64,000 nt of DNA from Pisaster brevispinus (GCA_023634235.1 JAMKCF010000002.1:64501-128500), one strand, 5' to 3'; numbered from the stretch's first letter, positions 33,169-44,430 are shown. Notes: generated by a model from the sequence alone, not told the origin. Translations and numbers: made by a program.

Positions 33169-33553
33169 GGCATTGTACTTTTGCCAATTACTCCACAAAT
33201 TAATGACCACAAAAACTTACTTGGTAAAGAGCACTGGAGAGCTGTAGTAGATATCGTAAACTATATTTGTTGGAAACGACCCCCTTTGAAGTAATGTAGT
33301 TTTAGAGTAAGAGGTAATTTTTAACTCAAAATTTGAGTATTATAATTCTCAGGCATCTGAAAGCGCACAGATCTATACGCAATAGGGATTTTCTTCTCAT
33401 TCTTCTTCTTCTTCTTCTTTCATTATTTTCTTGCAACTCTGATGACGAACTGAGCCCACATTTTCACAGGTTCATTATTGTATGTATATGTTTGGATACA
33501 CCAAGTGAGGATACTGGTCTTTGACAATTACCAAAAGTATACCCTGCCTTTAA
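33164..33553. mobile_element. MITE family B, full-length copy B2
   Basis: TTAA then AGGCATTGTACTTTTGCCAA at the left is inverted at the right as TTACCAAAAGTATACCCTGCCT then TTAA. It is 390 bp with no coding frame. TTAA at both ends fits piggyBac-type insertion. Confidence 0.85.
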
Positions 33554-33606
33554 GCGGAAACATTTCTACATTTAGTGATATGGATTGTGGACGCGTGCTT
33601 AGTAAA
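33552..33606 (+). repeat. Right copy of the 52-bp direct duplication flanking MITE B2
   Basis: See the copy at 33117-33168. The shared blocks are AAGCG, AACATTTCTA, GATATGGATTGTG and GCGTGCTTA. Confidence 0.8.
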
Positions 33607-34473
33607 TCAAACTTGTGAAATTCCTATCTCGCACGACTCTCTACAATGGTGTCACCGTTTACCACCAGGCGCCAATTTAATGAGTACAGATCTTGATGGT
33701 GGATGGATTGGCGGGGGGATGAAGTGTACCATCGAACTTGTTTTGTTTCTGTTTGACATGTGGTTATTATTTTTGTAGGCCTACCTATACACGATGAAGC
33801 ATCAGTGTATAAATTACCATTTGCCTTGAACGGTAACCAAGCAATGCAACGCGTTTTCAACACATCAGTACTGTACCGCGATCCTGTTAGCTTTCATTTA
33901 ACAACATGAAATGAAGACCTAATGTACGACTTCCTCACCTGCAACACTCTGTGATGTAATTATCGAATGTATTCCTCTATAACAAGGCAAATTAGCAATT
34001 ACGAGAATTTACCCCTAAACTGATTTACACCCGACAGACTTTGTACCGGTGTGCAAGTGCAGTCCGAGGCCGATGGAGCTACCCGTCTGCATAAAACGGT
34101 CCTGTCCGGTCCTGCAAAACATGATCGCTGAAACGGTGCCGTGTTTCTAGCAATTTCCGGGGCTCAGTTGGCATAGTGTTTCCTGCTTAAATACAGGTTG
34201 ATAATCACGGAGACAAATCTGTAGATACATTCTCCCCCCTCCCCTTCCCCTTTTTTCTTTCTCTAACCATGCGATTGTATAATAGGCCCATAGTGTAAAA
34301 TGAAAACAACAAATCGCTCTTTCTCTTTAAAAATAAAGAAGGGGGAAGGATTGAATGTCATGCGAACCGGCTGAGTAGGAAAATCCCCCGCGCGTAACCG
34401 AACACGTGAAAACATTAGAAAAAAAGAATGAATGAAGCACAGATTCCTCTCTCTCTCTCCATTGTGTCACTTC

Positions 34474-34487
34474 GTCACCATGGTAAC
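34474..34487. promoter_or_regulatory. X-box (RFX-type) palindrome
   Basis: GTCACCATGGTAAC fits the RFX X-box consensus (two inverted GTNRCC half-sites). RFX factors control ciliary and neuronal genes. No start site is evident beside it. Confidence 0.3.
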
Positions 34488-35017
34488 CATCGTATACTAA
34501 GATTACGTAATTACCACTTGAGCCAAATCTTGAGGACTGTTATATCAATGTGAAGTCATTTCTCACGCATCAGTGTCAAGCTGGGCCCAGTAATTGGTAA
34601 AATTGATAACATCCGATTTTATTGTACGTTGTTTATCTACAAAGTCTGCTAATTGAAAAAATATTTATAAAAACATTTATTCGAGCGTATTGGTGCTACG
34701 GCCGTGAAGGAAACATACATTTCTTAAAGAGTGTATTAGTTTCCATTATCTGGTTTTCAATGACCACACAGTGCAACCAGTATTTTGTCATTTTGTAGTG
34801 AAATAAAAACGAAAAAACGTGCCGCTTTGCAAGGAATTTTGTTCACATCCATGAAGTTTACGTGTGAAATTTTTAACATAAACTGTTCCTTATTTCTAAC
34901 ATGTGGTTCTTGAGTTCGAAAGGTCTTGAGTCCGGAACCCATTAATTCAGACTCTCATTGTTTGACCTTGTTTAGTTAACAACAATAAACAGGGTTAAGG
35001 ACCCAAGAAAAACAGAG

Positions 35018-35122
35018 GAAAACATCAAATAAAAATAAATAAAAACATAAATAAATAAACGAGCAAACAAACAAATAAATAAGTACATAAATAAATAAAC
35101 ACATGAAAAAAAGTAAATAAAT
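35018..35122. repeat. Degenerate (AAAT)n microsatellite
   Basis: AAATAAATA, AAACAAACA and related tetranucleotides predominate. Confidence 0.8.
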
Positions 35123-36795
35123 AGTAGAATTGAAATGTTGTCCCCTGATTATGCTTTACCTCATGTGTCTTACACGTGTCAAATTGTAGTTTAAAATATG
35201 CTCGTGTTATGCTATAATATAATCGGGACTCGCTCATCGTGATAGTTTACGCAATTTATGCAATCTAAAATCCAACGGTTATAAACAAATGTTAAAGACA
35301 ACCATTTATACTATAAAAACAGGTTCATTGAATGTGTGTAACGTCAACCAGAGCTTTTTTACAAAAATGAGGACTGGGAAAAACCTCTCCATGTAACGGT
35401 TCCCTCCCCCCCCCCCCCCCGAATAAACACATCTATATTTGACCTGTAACATCAACAAACAGGGAGATCAAATTCGACTTCGCAGCTGAAAATCTAAAGA
35501 CAAATCTCAAGGCTTTGTGGAGATTTTCCGTGGAGAAGGAAAAACAAAAAAATCGAATCTCAATTCGCTGTATCTTTGAAAAGGTTGTTGAAGATTGCAC
35601 CAGGTTGAATAAAAGATTACATCAACACTTTGGCAATACCGACGGCAAGCAAATCCACCCCTAAGTATTTAACTATCCAATATTCATTGTTTGGAGAAAT
35701 TGCATTCTGAATGATGTTTTTTATTTCGTTGTGTTTTTTATAAAACTACTAAACCGGCTTCTGAAAATAACACAAAACTGCTGGAGAAGACAATCGGAGT
35801 TGACTACGGGTGCTCATGTTATTCGGTACCGTATGGCGACCGGGGGGCAAAAACAAGGAAATGGAAAACAAAAGGTCTCCATGAGAGACTGGGGTGTTCC
35901 ACAAGGAACTTTGTGTGCAAAGTCTATGGGAAGATATTAAATACAGGGACAAAGGAGAGAACAATAGAATGCTCCACAGTGATGCATCCAGTCGTGTGTA
36001 AGCCAATATGCAAAAGACAACACACGCCTAAATGGCAGGCCCGCGCTTACATGTTGGTCGTGTCATTGGATTGGTGATGGTTTTTCTTCGTTGGCGGGAA
36101 ACTAGATATGCCTATCCGAGTCACAGGAAAGTACTGTTCCTGTCCGGAACATCCCCAGTGGAAAACAAAACTGAAACAGGGCAAAGGACCCCAACTAGGA
36201 AATTGATAGCCTGTGTCAGATGAGAAGAGTGTCCCGTAATCATGCAATACTTTATGTTCACATTTTAGTTACATGGATATACATTTTCTTTAAAAGGTGG
36301 AATCATTCACGAGTCTGAGAAGCAATGCAACGGCTGTTTCATAAACTGTTTATGCTTGTAGAAACTGCTGTTGGTGTTACCGTTGTATATTTTCTTAGGA
36401 ATGGTTTCAATTCAAGCCAAATTCTTTTTTTAAATTGTCCTCTTTTTGTGTTTATGTTGAAATGTTCACTCCCCAATTCGTATAAATAGTTTAGGGTATC
36501 TGATTGAAGTAATTTCCGCCACAGATATTGGTCTTTTTGTAATTCTTATTTTGCCTCCACTCCTATTCTGTTGTTATTCGGAGATGGATGATTGAATTAC
36601 ATTCGAGGTTTATTCAAACAGCCGTCGGGTTATTCAATATATCTTCATTTTTGTTGTAATCAAACGAGTCTTCCCACGGAGGTCTAATAAGTGTTTGAAG
36701 TAGTAGATGGTTTTTTTTTAAGTTTTTTGTTTTTTCATTCCCAAGTTTTGTTACCGGCTGTTTTTCTTACATTTTTTTCTGATACTTAGTTCTGA

Positions 36796-36820
36796 TGACG
36801 TCACACTTTGCTGTATAAAT
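36796..36820 (+). promoter_or_regulatory. CRE plus TATA box, candidate promoter
   Basis: A perfect CRE TGACGTCA (36796-36803) lies 10 bp upstream of TATAAAT (36814-36820). The predicted transcription start is near 36845. A first exon could run to the CAG/GTAAGT donor at 37073/37074. ATGs in that interval open only very short frames, so it would be a 5' UTR exon. Confidence 0.4.
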
Positions 36821-36844
36821 GGAAACCATTCTCTGCACACAAAT

Positions 36845-37073
36845 ACCGACAATGCAGTACCCAGTTACAGCACCCAAGCAATGCGGTAAACAAACCGTGA
36901 ACAGGGGGACTATCCAGGCGATTTTGTAAACAAGTAAAGGTTAAAATAAAAATATATTTGAATAAACAACAATGTGGAAATTTCAGAGTTGCATGTGAGA
37001 TAATAACAACAAGTTTACTAATTAAACAGACATAGAAGTCACCTCGAGTGTTCTTCTCTAAATTTCCTACCAG
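36845..37073 (+). other. Candidate non-coding first exon
   Basis: It spans from the predicted start to an excellent donor, CAG/GTAAGTTT. The longest ATG frame inside is 25 codons (from 36852). No coding continuation was found. Confidence 0.3.
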
Positions 37074-37128
37074 GTAAGTTTGATTTAAAACCGTGATCAG
37101 CCTTGTTTGTCCAAATTACCACCAACCG

Positions 37129-37284
37129 TTCTTCTTCTTCTTCTTCTTCTTCTTCTTCTTCTTCTTCTTCTTCTTCTTCTTCTTCTTCTTCTTCTTCTTC
37201 TTCTTCTTCTTCTTCTTCTTCTTCTTCTTCTTCTTCTTCTTCTTCTTCTTCTTCTTCTTCTTCTTCTTCTTCTTCTTCTTCTTC
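37129..37284 (+). repeat. (TTC)52 perfect trinucleotide repeat
   Basis: 156 bp of uninterrupted TTC (GAA on the other strand). The polyphenylalanine, polyserine, polyleucine and polyglutamate frames across it are artefacts. Confidence 0.98.
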
Positions 37285-37289
37285 CTTTT

Positions 37290-38245
37290 TCCCCCTCTTG
37301 ATTTGAGTAATTTTCTTCTCCGGAATATCCCCCATGGCTATACCTTTTTTTGTATTAATACAATAATATTTTCATATGCCCTATGCTTGTACTTTTCGTA
37401 GAGTAGCTTCATATGACGGCTGTCACATTGTACTGGCCGAGACGGCCGAATCCCCCCAGGGTGAAAATGTCACAAGTTTTTTTTTTTTTACGTAGAGAGG
37501 GGAAAAGGTTCTGTTGGTGAGCATCAGATTTGATTAGTGTTCCACGATTCGTTTGGAAAGAGCAGCGAATTAAATCAGTTAAAGCGAAGATGTCAGGACG
37601 TCGGGGTGCTATACGCTTAATACGAGGGCCGGTATTAGCAATTACTGCAAAAGACTGCACTTAAACCGTCGTAACACACTATGCCTTACTTAATTATACC
37701 ATCAAATCCTGACAGTCAAGTCTGAAATTGAAATAAATGGGATGCATTTCAATCTCTCGGCCTAATTGATAGAGACATTGGTAATATTACGCCTTTACAT
37801 CATAAATCGCGTCCGTCTAATTGGGTAACCTATAAACACCTAAACCGTGCATTTCGTTTTGTTTTCGTTTTTCTGTTTCGTTTCATGGTATTGCAATTAC
37901 TTCAAAGCCGATTGAGAGCATTTGTAACTCAAAGTTGCCTTGTTTCCCTTTGCAACGCGTCTTTTAATTGCTTCTTTAAAAATTAATCGACACAGCATAT
38001 TTCTGTAGTGTTCTAGTTTCGACCCTCACTTATGGACCTTTTTTAAAACCAAGTTCGGTTCCGTACATTATGATCATTCTTTGCAAAGGATAAGCTTTAT
38101 AGAGTTACTTTTGGGGAAACTAAGTTGTTTCAGTAACCACCAAAAACATGAGAGTTATCTTTATATCAGAAAAAGTTTTACAAACGTTGTTCGTATCATT
38201 GTTTATGATTCTTCCCAGTCATTATCTATGAGTTAATATATTTTA
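37290..38245. other. Intergenic DNA, no recognised gene
   Basis: A T run sits near 37478. No supported feature. Confidence 0.4.
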
Positions 38246-38250
38246 AGACC

Positions 38251-38436
38251 TGGGCCCCATTTCATGGAGAACTGCTTTAGGAGCAAGTAGCGGTTTACAC
38301 TTTCTGCTCAGCAAAAAATAGCAGGAAACCAGTCAGATGATACATATGGCATGGTATTTTGCGTGGTAACCCGATTCTGGTAAGCATAATTTTGTTGTTA
38401 CTTTTTGTGCTTAATCAGCCCTATTGAATTGGGCCT
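38251..38436. mobile_element. MITE family E, copy E1
   Basis: The left end TGGGCCCCATTTCATGGAGA is inverted at the right as CTATTGAATTGGGCC. The body is about 185 bp, and related ends occur at 55270-55447. Confidence 0.65.
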
Positions 38437-38449
38437 TGATAAGGGAGCT

Positions 38450-39035
38450 GTGTACTGTGTTACCAGGAGGGGCGAGATGTCCCCGAGGCGGCAAAAGCGC
38501 GTCTGTCAGCCCCGGGTAGCTGCCCTTTTATAGGTCGTAAATGGCTTCAGGTGACGGGCCATCCCAAAACTTCTGCATCGGGAGCAGTTGCTCCAATGGC
38601 ATCTGTGCTTTTTTAGGTACGAAGTGCCCGAGTATTGTCGCTTACTCACATTGTTGCTGGGTAGACCCTTCGGCTTGACGTCAAACCGAACCGCCTCGTC
38701 TGTGAAAACTCCTTCAAGAGTGGCATTCGATCAATTATAGCTTGGTCATGGCCTGTGTCCATTGTAGTAAATTTTGCCCCCTGTCCCTTTCCCCCCTCCA
38801 ATATTTTTGGTCCAGCCTGCCCCTCTCATCATTCACACCTTGGCAGGGTGTGCGTCAGTCCAGCCCAGGTATTGTTCATTTCTTTTGTTCACTTGGTGTG
38901 TGGAGGCCTATTCAAAAAACCATGTGCAGTCAGTCTGCTGGGTGCTGTGCTTGAGTAAGGTTGTACTGGTATTTGGTGGGGGCTGTGCAGGTTTTGCCAG
39001 GGTGTGGCCGAAGACCACTGCTAAGACCAAGTAAG
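38450..39035. other. GC-rich island with few stops
   Basis: It is clearly richer in G and C than its surroundings, with overlapping open frames in three + phases between 38742 and 39034. None shows a recognisable motif. A GTAAGT donor-like site follows at 39031. It may be an unidentified repeat or a real exon. Confidence 0.35.
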
Positions 39036-39039
39036 TTGC

Positions 39040-40465
39040 AAGCTTTGACTTTTAAAGAGCCCCTGGGTGCGAAACAGATTTATGGCAGTTCTACCATAAT
39101 CTGTTTCATACCTTTGACCATCACCAAGCCCCATTTATTAGCCTTACTTACGGTTGTTATTTCCGGCCGAAATCCTCTAAAATTTGCATTAGCCCTAAAG
39201 TAATTTATAAATGTAGAGTAAGATCGGGGATTCGTCCCACCCACTAATTTGTAGTCATATAAAGTAGTTAGTAGTGCCAAATAAATTAAGTAGAAGTAAG
39301 AGCATTATAACTCCAGCTCTTGTCCTGTATTTATTCCAATCGGTCTCGCTGTGACCCAGTCCACGCTACACTATGAACAACAAAATAACGAATTACCGGT
39401 ATTGATGTATCGAATACAGGACACGTTCTCAGATTCGGTTAACTGTATTTAATACAGTACAAACTGACGACTCAGGGTAGAAACTTGGTAAATCGAAAAA
39501 TGATGGTAATCGAACAATTGTTTGGTCGAACGCCGTCAAAGTCAATGGATGCCAAATATTATGCGCAATATCGGGACGCATTCTATAAGAATATAATGCA
39601 TGTATTCGATACTAGCATGTCAATCGAATCTGGTAACCGTTGAGGTGTACTCGATTAACGAGCTAACTGTCGATTCACGGTTGAAAACCTCGTCAAAAGA
39701 TGGCGTTTCAAAGCCTCTGTCAAATTAATTGAAAACGAATAACCTTCATTGAATGCGACATATTCTTAGAGTCGATTACATGATTTTGATCTGAGTGGAA
39801 ACTGTTCAGTTCACGAGCGAATCACGTGAGGGTGTTTTCAGCAATTCTGTAATCACTGAGAGTTAAATATCCTGCAACAAGTTAAATTTAGAATCGGCTA
39901 ATCGTAGTCCCAATGGTTAAGTTATTCAACGTCTTGCGATGTGAGTTTGTAAACACCACTTAATAGTGTCTAAGCTAAACGAAAAAAACTTCTTGAGCAA
40001 TATATGTGTTGTTTTGGGGTGTGTTTTTGACAAAAATAGTGTTTCGAAAATGGCTCACATTTCTCTGTGGTATTCACGATCGATCCATAAAACAATGTTG
40101 GTTGTAATGACCGTCGCTATATCGACCCCGGCTTCGTTATATGGTAGTCGTGTGCTGCATATAGCGGCGACTGATCGTACTTTTTAAGTGCACTACAAGC
40201 AGATGACCCAAATAAAGTGGATCACAGTATTTCAAAGTGAATGATAACTGTAAGTTACCCAACGACTCTTTGAGAGCGATTAAAGAAGAAAACAAAGTCA
40301 TTCGCAGTAATTCAGATTGACCTAACTCCGTTATGTTGCCCGACGACTCTTTCAGTTATCATTCGACAGGAGATAAATCTCTGTCATGTTGCCCAAGGTC
40401 TGTCTCACTTGTCATTATGCAGCGACTCTTTCAGTTGTTGTCATTCTGTATGATGAAAACTAAGC
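39040..40465. other. Intergenic DNA with a degenerate local repeat
   Basis: A CGACTCTTT-CAGTT-TCATT block recurs loosely near 40260, 40345 and 40425. No gene was seen. Confidence 0.4.
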
Positions 40466-40467
40466 CT

Positions 40468-40851
40468 TTAAAGGCAAAGTATACCTTTAATTGTTGGAAC
40501 CGTTTGATTGTTTTAATCCTATCTAAATGTAGATTTATACAATAAAACTAACCTGTGAAAATTTCATTTCAAAAGGTGATAGCTTTTTTGAGATATTGCG
40601 AACATCTGGAGTGGTTATGTCCACACAGTAAGAATAATCCGTAATTGGAATACACAATCTGAGAAAATGTTTCATGCATGAAACGCAGACTGATATGTTT
40701 TTGAATCCCTCTCTCTAAAACCATATTCCTTGGAAGGGAATTGTTTCTCAAAATGTTATACATTATCAACAGCTGGAGTGCTTCTTATCAAGTAAGTTTT
40801 TATGGTCATTAATTGTTGGAGTAATTACCAAAGGTATACCCTCCCTTTATG
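40468..40851. mobile_element. MITE family B, full-length copy B3
   Basis: TTAA then AGGCAAAGTATACCTTTAAT at the left is inverted at the right as AATTACCAAAGGTATACCCTCCC. It is 384 bp. The right-hand target site has decayed to TTAT. Confidence 0.85.
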
Positions 40852-41124
40852 AGGAATTAGTTTCAACTTTCCCAGCGAGTCCAATCTTTTAAAACATAAT
40901 ATACGTCACGTGGCAGAGTTATGACGCATATAACAGTTACGGTTGGTCTGACAACAAATTCTTCATTATTTCCTTTTATTTTAGATACACTAAAACTATT
41001 AGTTCTGATTAATAGTTTGCGATGGAAATTACTTCTAAAATTTAACATCAATCAATTTAAATTGTGATTAGGATTCATAAGAAACTCAGAAATATATATG
41101 TATATATATGAAATTAGTAGGGGA

Positions 41125-41170
41125 GATGGCCTTAGCTTTCGATCCAATCCGGACCTTCGTCAGAGGCATA
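41125..41170 (-). ncRNA. Hammerhead-ribozyme-like motif of the PLE
   Basis: On the - strand: ATGCCT, CTGACGA (core CUGANGA), an extra A, stem II GGTCC/GGATC (one G-U pair) around GGATT, then GAAA, a two-base loop GC, and UA as the cleavage dinucleotide, followed by AGGCCAT. ATGCCT pairs with AGGC(C)AT to make stem I with one bulged C. Stem III is reduced to the single A-U pair, the minimal form described for PLE-associated hammerheads. The same-strand position after the RT frame supports the call. The extra base between core and stem II is a caveat. Confidence 0.65.
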
Positions 41171-41784
41171 AACAAGAACAAACACAAACATATCCATTTA
41201 TAGCAAAAAGAGGAGCAAAGGATTAAGGGAGAGTATCCAGAAAAAAGCGGGAAAATATAGCCAATCAGAGTTGTAAATTTACTGGCTAAGAACCAATAAG
41301 AGTGAAGAAGTGAGAACAAAGGATGGTCAGTGTCAAAGGCTGGATCACTGGACCATAAAGGTGGTACTGCATTGTAGGTATTACAATGCGGGAAGCATGA
41401 AAGGGTAGGATTAGAGGGCAAGCCACATAAGAGAATGCAACTAACAATAGGAGGCAAGATCAAAGTAATTATAGAATAAAAGAATCAGTGTAAGAAGTTA
41501 AAACTAAGCAAGAGGAACCTGCAGAGAGAGCAGGTTATTAATTCCTCTGCAGAGGGAATGGGTTATTGACAGGTTGATTTAATCAAAACTTTTTGAGAGA
41601 GAGAGAAAAAAGAAGTGTAGGGAACATGTAAATGACAATAACTGTATCTATTTTGTATCAATGAAGTAAGCGAGAGAAAAAGCGTAAAAATAGACTAGTG
41701 GAGAGAACTTGTTATTTACAGTTATTGTATGTATTTTATATCGAAGAAAAAAACAAGCAAAGGTGGAAGGAGTGTGATGGGAAT

Positions 41785-44430
41785 TTATTTAACACCAGTG
41801 TTTACGTTGAGTCCAAAGGGTTGGACTGTCTTGAGTTGGTGAATCCAGTGTGATTCTCTGAGTTTGCGGTGTGTGTCGTCACCATTGCAAGCCTCAATCA
41901 CGATGAGTTCAACATCTTTGACGCTGTGATTACGGCTGTTGAAGTGGATGGAGACGGGGTACAGTTTCTTGGTCTTTATGGAAGAGACATGGTTTGCAAA
42001 GCGAAGACTGAGTTTGGTCTTAGTCTCTCCCACATACTGTAGTCCACATCTTTTACAAGATATAACATAGACCACATTGGGTGTGCTACATAGGGAGTCG
42101 GTCTTGATATTGTAAGAAGAGCCAGTGCTATGACTCTTCACTTTAAGTGCAGGTTTGATGTAGAGACAGGTTCTACATTTAGAGCGGGTACACTTGTGAC
42201 AACCCTGTATCTCTGTTAGTGGTGGTGTTTGGCCTGTACCTGGGGGGAGTTTGGCCCTGACTAGAATGTCTCCCAGGTTTTTAGGGCGGCGGAAAGCAAC
42301 CATGGGGTTATCAGGGATTGCTGAGTGCATCCTCTTAGATGAATGGAGAATATCCATTCTACCATTGAGGATTGAGGAGAGTTTGGGTAGGTTAGGGTGG
42401 TAGGTGGTGACCAGGGCAACTCTATTGGTCGGGACTTTTCTGGACCCCTTGTTGGCCAAAAGAGTATGGCGTGGTATACTGAGGGCCTTGTTGATGGCAA
42501 GTTGAACCCTGCGTTCGCTGTGACCTCTAGAAACAAGGTGTTTCCTGAGGTCCGATGAGCGCCTTTTGTATAGGGTATCTGTGGAGCAGATACGTCTTAT
42601 GCGCAAGGCCTGACTGTAAGCTATTGCCTTCTTACAGTGACTGGGGTGGCAACTGTTAGAGAGAAGGTACTGGTGGGTGTCAGTGGGTTTGCTGTATACA
42701 TCCGTAGCAATGCCGCTAGGGGATTTACTGATAGTTACATCTAGAAAGTTAACACTTGTTAGAGAGTATTCAGTAGTGAACTTTATGGTTGGGTGGAATG
42801 AGTTTATATGGTCGATAAACTCAACCAAGCTGTCTTGACTACCACACCAGATAGAGAAAATATCATCAATAAATCTCCACCAAACTAGTGGGCGGCTGGG
42901 GGCAGAGGACAGAAGTTTTTCCTCTAAGTCAGACATGAAAATGTTGGCATATGAGGGCGCCATTTTTGTACCCATGGCGGTACCCTGTATCTGTAGAAAA
43001 TGCCTGTCAGTGAATGAAAAGTTGTTCTTAGTGAGAATATGGCTGATGAGTTCCTTAACATGTATCACTGAGGGGCGGGATTGTTTGTTGCCCCTGAGGG
43101 CAGAGACACATGCACTTATGCCTTCATTATGGGGTATGTTAGTATACAGTGATGAAACATCTAAAGTAACCAAAAAAGCAGAGTCAGGTATTTGATGTTT
43201 GACATCCTCTAGCTTATGGAGGAAGTCTGTGGTGTCCTTTATGAAGGAAGGGATGCCGGAGACTAGGGGGTTGAGAAAGCTATCTACAAACTCAGAAATG
43301 CGCTCTGTAGGGCTACCATTACCAGATACAATGGGTCGGCCTGGGTTGTTGGGCTTGTGTATCTTAGGTAGAAGGTAGAAGCGTGCTGTACGGGGGTCCT
43401 GTGGAAGGAGATAGTTGAAGGTATCTTTGTCGATACCGTTGGCATTGTGCATTCTAACCAAGGTGTCACTGATTTGTTTGGAAAATAATTGAGTAGGGTC
43501 AGTGTCACATTCAATATAATGATCAGTGTTGCTGAGTTGTCTGAGGCCCTCAGCTATGTAGTCATGTGTGTTCATGACTACAACTGCGGACCCCTTGTCA
43601 GCACGTTTAATCACTATGTCTGGTGATTGGCGGAGCTGTGTTAGAGCATGACGTTCATCTTGGGGGAGGTTGTTTGGTGCCAAGGTGTTAGGGACCTTAA
43701 GAACCTCGGAGCTGACTGAATTGATGTAGGTATCAAGAGCCACATCTCTGTTCTTAGGGGGTACCCAACGACTTTTCTCCCTGAAGCGGTTGCGGGTGTT
43801 GGGTTGGACGTCCACAGATGACTCGTCCTCTGTGGAGGGGTCTACATGAAAATATTCACGTAGGCGTAACCTACGGTTGAATTGGGCCATGTCTTGTTGA
43901 AAAGACAGTTGGTCCGGTTCTCTGGGTGTGGGGCAAAATTTAAGACCCCTTGAGAGGAGTTTAACCTGTGGGTCGGTTAGAACTTTGTCAGATAGGTTAA
44001 CTACTGTACGTGGTGCAACTAGTGACCTGTCAGTATCAGGAACAATAGTTGGCCTCTTACTGTGGAAACGCCTATGAATGTATTTCTTATGGTTAGCTTG
44101 GACATTCATGCGTTTCTTATTCTGTTTGTCCAATAGGGAGGACCGTAGGTGATTGACGTTAGACAGAATGATATCTTGTAAATGTTCAAACTCTTGAATA
44201 GAGCATGACTCTTTGAGTTGAGATTCAGTGTCTGTTATCTCAAGTAACTGGTTATCAATGTATTGTTGACATTGATTTTCTAGCAGTGTAAGCAATTGGA
44301 AAGACGTGTTAGTGAGTGTCTTGTTCCATTTCTTAAGAAAGGAGGGATCAAATATATATTCGGGGACACATTTTGACTTCGTGTGTTTTACAAGTTTAAT
44401 AGCGTGATACAATAATGACGAGGTGACCAA
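41785..44430 (-). CDS. PLE polyprotein: reverse transcriptase plus GIY-YIG endonuclease
   Basis: An uninterrupted frame of 881 codons. RT landmarks in order are RADKGSAVVV (276-285), LLPKIHKP...GRPIVS (353-369), motif A TLDVSSLYTNIP (422-433), motif B QGTAMGTKMAPSYANIF (482-498), motif C FIDD (520-523) and NFLD (561-564). A Cys cluster follows (C744, C747, C752, C755). Then comes a GIY-YIG nuclease with VVYVI at 786-790, a C792/C795 pair, QYVGET at 798-803, R810 and H814. This layout is diagnostic of endonuclease-positive PLEs, which reverse transcribe their RNA at nicked chromosomal sites. The frame has no stop or shift, so the copy is young. Its first codon is TTG just after an in-frame TAA; the first ATG is residue 108 (44107-44109), still upstream of the RT core. 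The natural N-terminus is therefore probably lost or lies in an unseen upstream exon. Confidence 0.93.
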   Translation of the reverse strand: MVTSSLLYHAIKLVKHTKSKCVPEYIFDPSFLKKWNKTLTNTSFQLLTLLENQCQQYIDNQLLEITDTESQLKESCSIQEFEHLQDIILSNVNHLRSSLLDKQNKKRMNVQANHKKYIHRRFHSKRPTIVPDTDRSLVAPRTVVNLSDKVLTDPQVKLLSRGLKFCPTPREPDQLSFQQDMAQFNRRLRLREYFHVDPSTEDESSVDVQPNTRNRFREKSRWVPPKNRDVALDTYINSVSSEVLKVPNTLAPNNLPQDERHALTQLRQSPDIVIKRADKGSAVVVMNTHDYIAEGLRQLSNTDHYIECDTDPTQLFSKQISDTLVRMHNANGIDKDTFNYLLPQDPRTARFYLLPKIHKPNNPGRPIVSGNGSPTERISEFVDSFLNPLVSGIPSFIKDTTDFLHKLEDVKHQIPDSAFLVTLDVSSLYTNIPHNEGISACVSALRGNKQSRPSVIHVKELISHILTKNNFSFTDRHFLQIQGTAMGTKMAPSYANIFMSDLEEKLLSSAPSRPLVWWRFIDDIFSIWCGSQDSLVEFIDHINSFHPTIKFTTEYSLTSVNFLDVTISKSPSGIATDVYSKPTDTHQYLLSNSCHPSHCKKAIAYSQALRIRRICSTDTLYKRRSSDLRKHLVSRGHSERRVQLAINKALSIPRHTLLANKGSRKVPTNRVALVTTYHPNLPKLSSILNGRMDILHSSKRMHSAIPDNPMVAFRRPKNLGDILVRAKLPPGTGQTPPLTEIQGCHKCTRSKCRTCLYIKPALKVKSHSTGSSYNIKTDSLCSTPNVVYVISCKRCGLQYVGETKTKLSLRFANHVSSIKTKKLYPVSIHFNSRNHSVKDVELIVIEACNGDDTHRKLRESHWIHQLKTVQPFGLNVNTGVK

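Larger units (their letters stand above)
33610..36780. other. Intergenic DNA, no recognised gene
   Basis: Contains an (AAAT)n-like zone (35018-35122), a C run (about 35405-35420) and an RFX-like site. Open frames at 35731-35940 and 36032-36223 show no recognisable motif. Confidence 0.4.

Noticed and set aside
33430..33470. CTGATGA hammerhead core in MITE B2 (also at 61060)
   Set aside because: No GAAA with pairing stems follows; the motif is simply part of the family B sequence.
37039..37401. Frames encoding long polyglutamate, polyphenylalanine, polyserine and polyleucine
   Set aside because: All are translations of the TTC/GAA microsatellite in different phases; no flanking protein-like sequence.
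41086..41463. 125-codon - strand frame at the PLE 3' end
   Set aside because: It overlaps the hammerhead-like motif and the 3' untranslated part, with low-complexity hydrophobic composition and no motif.
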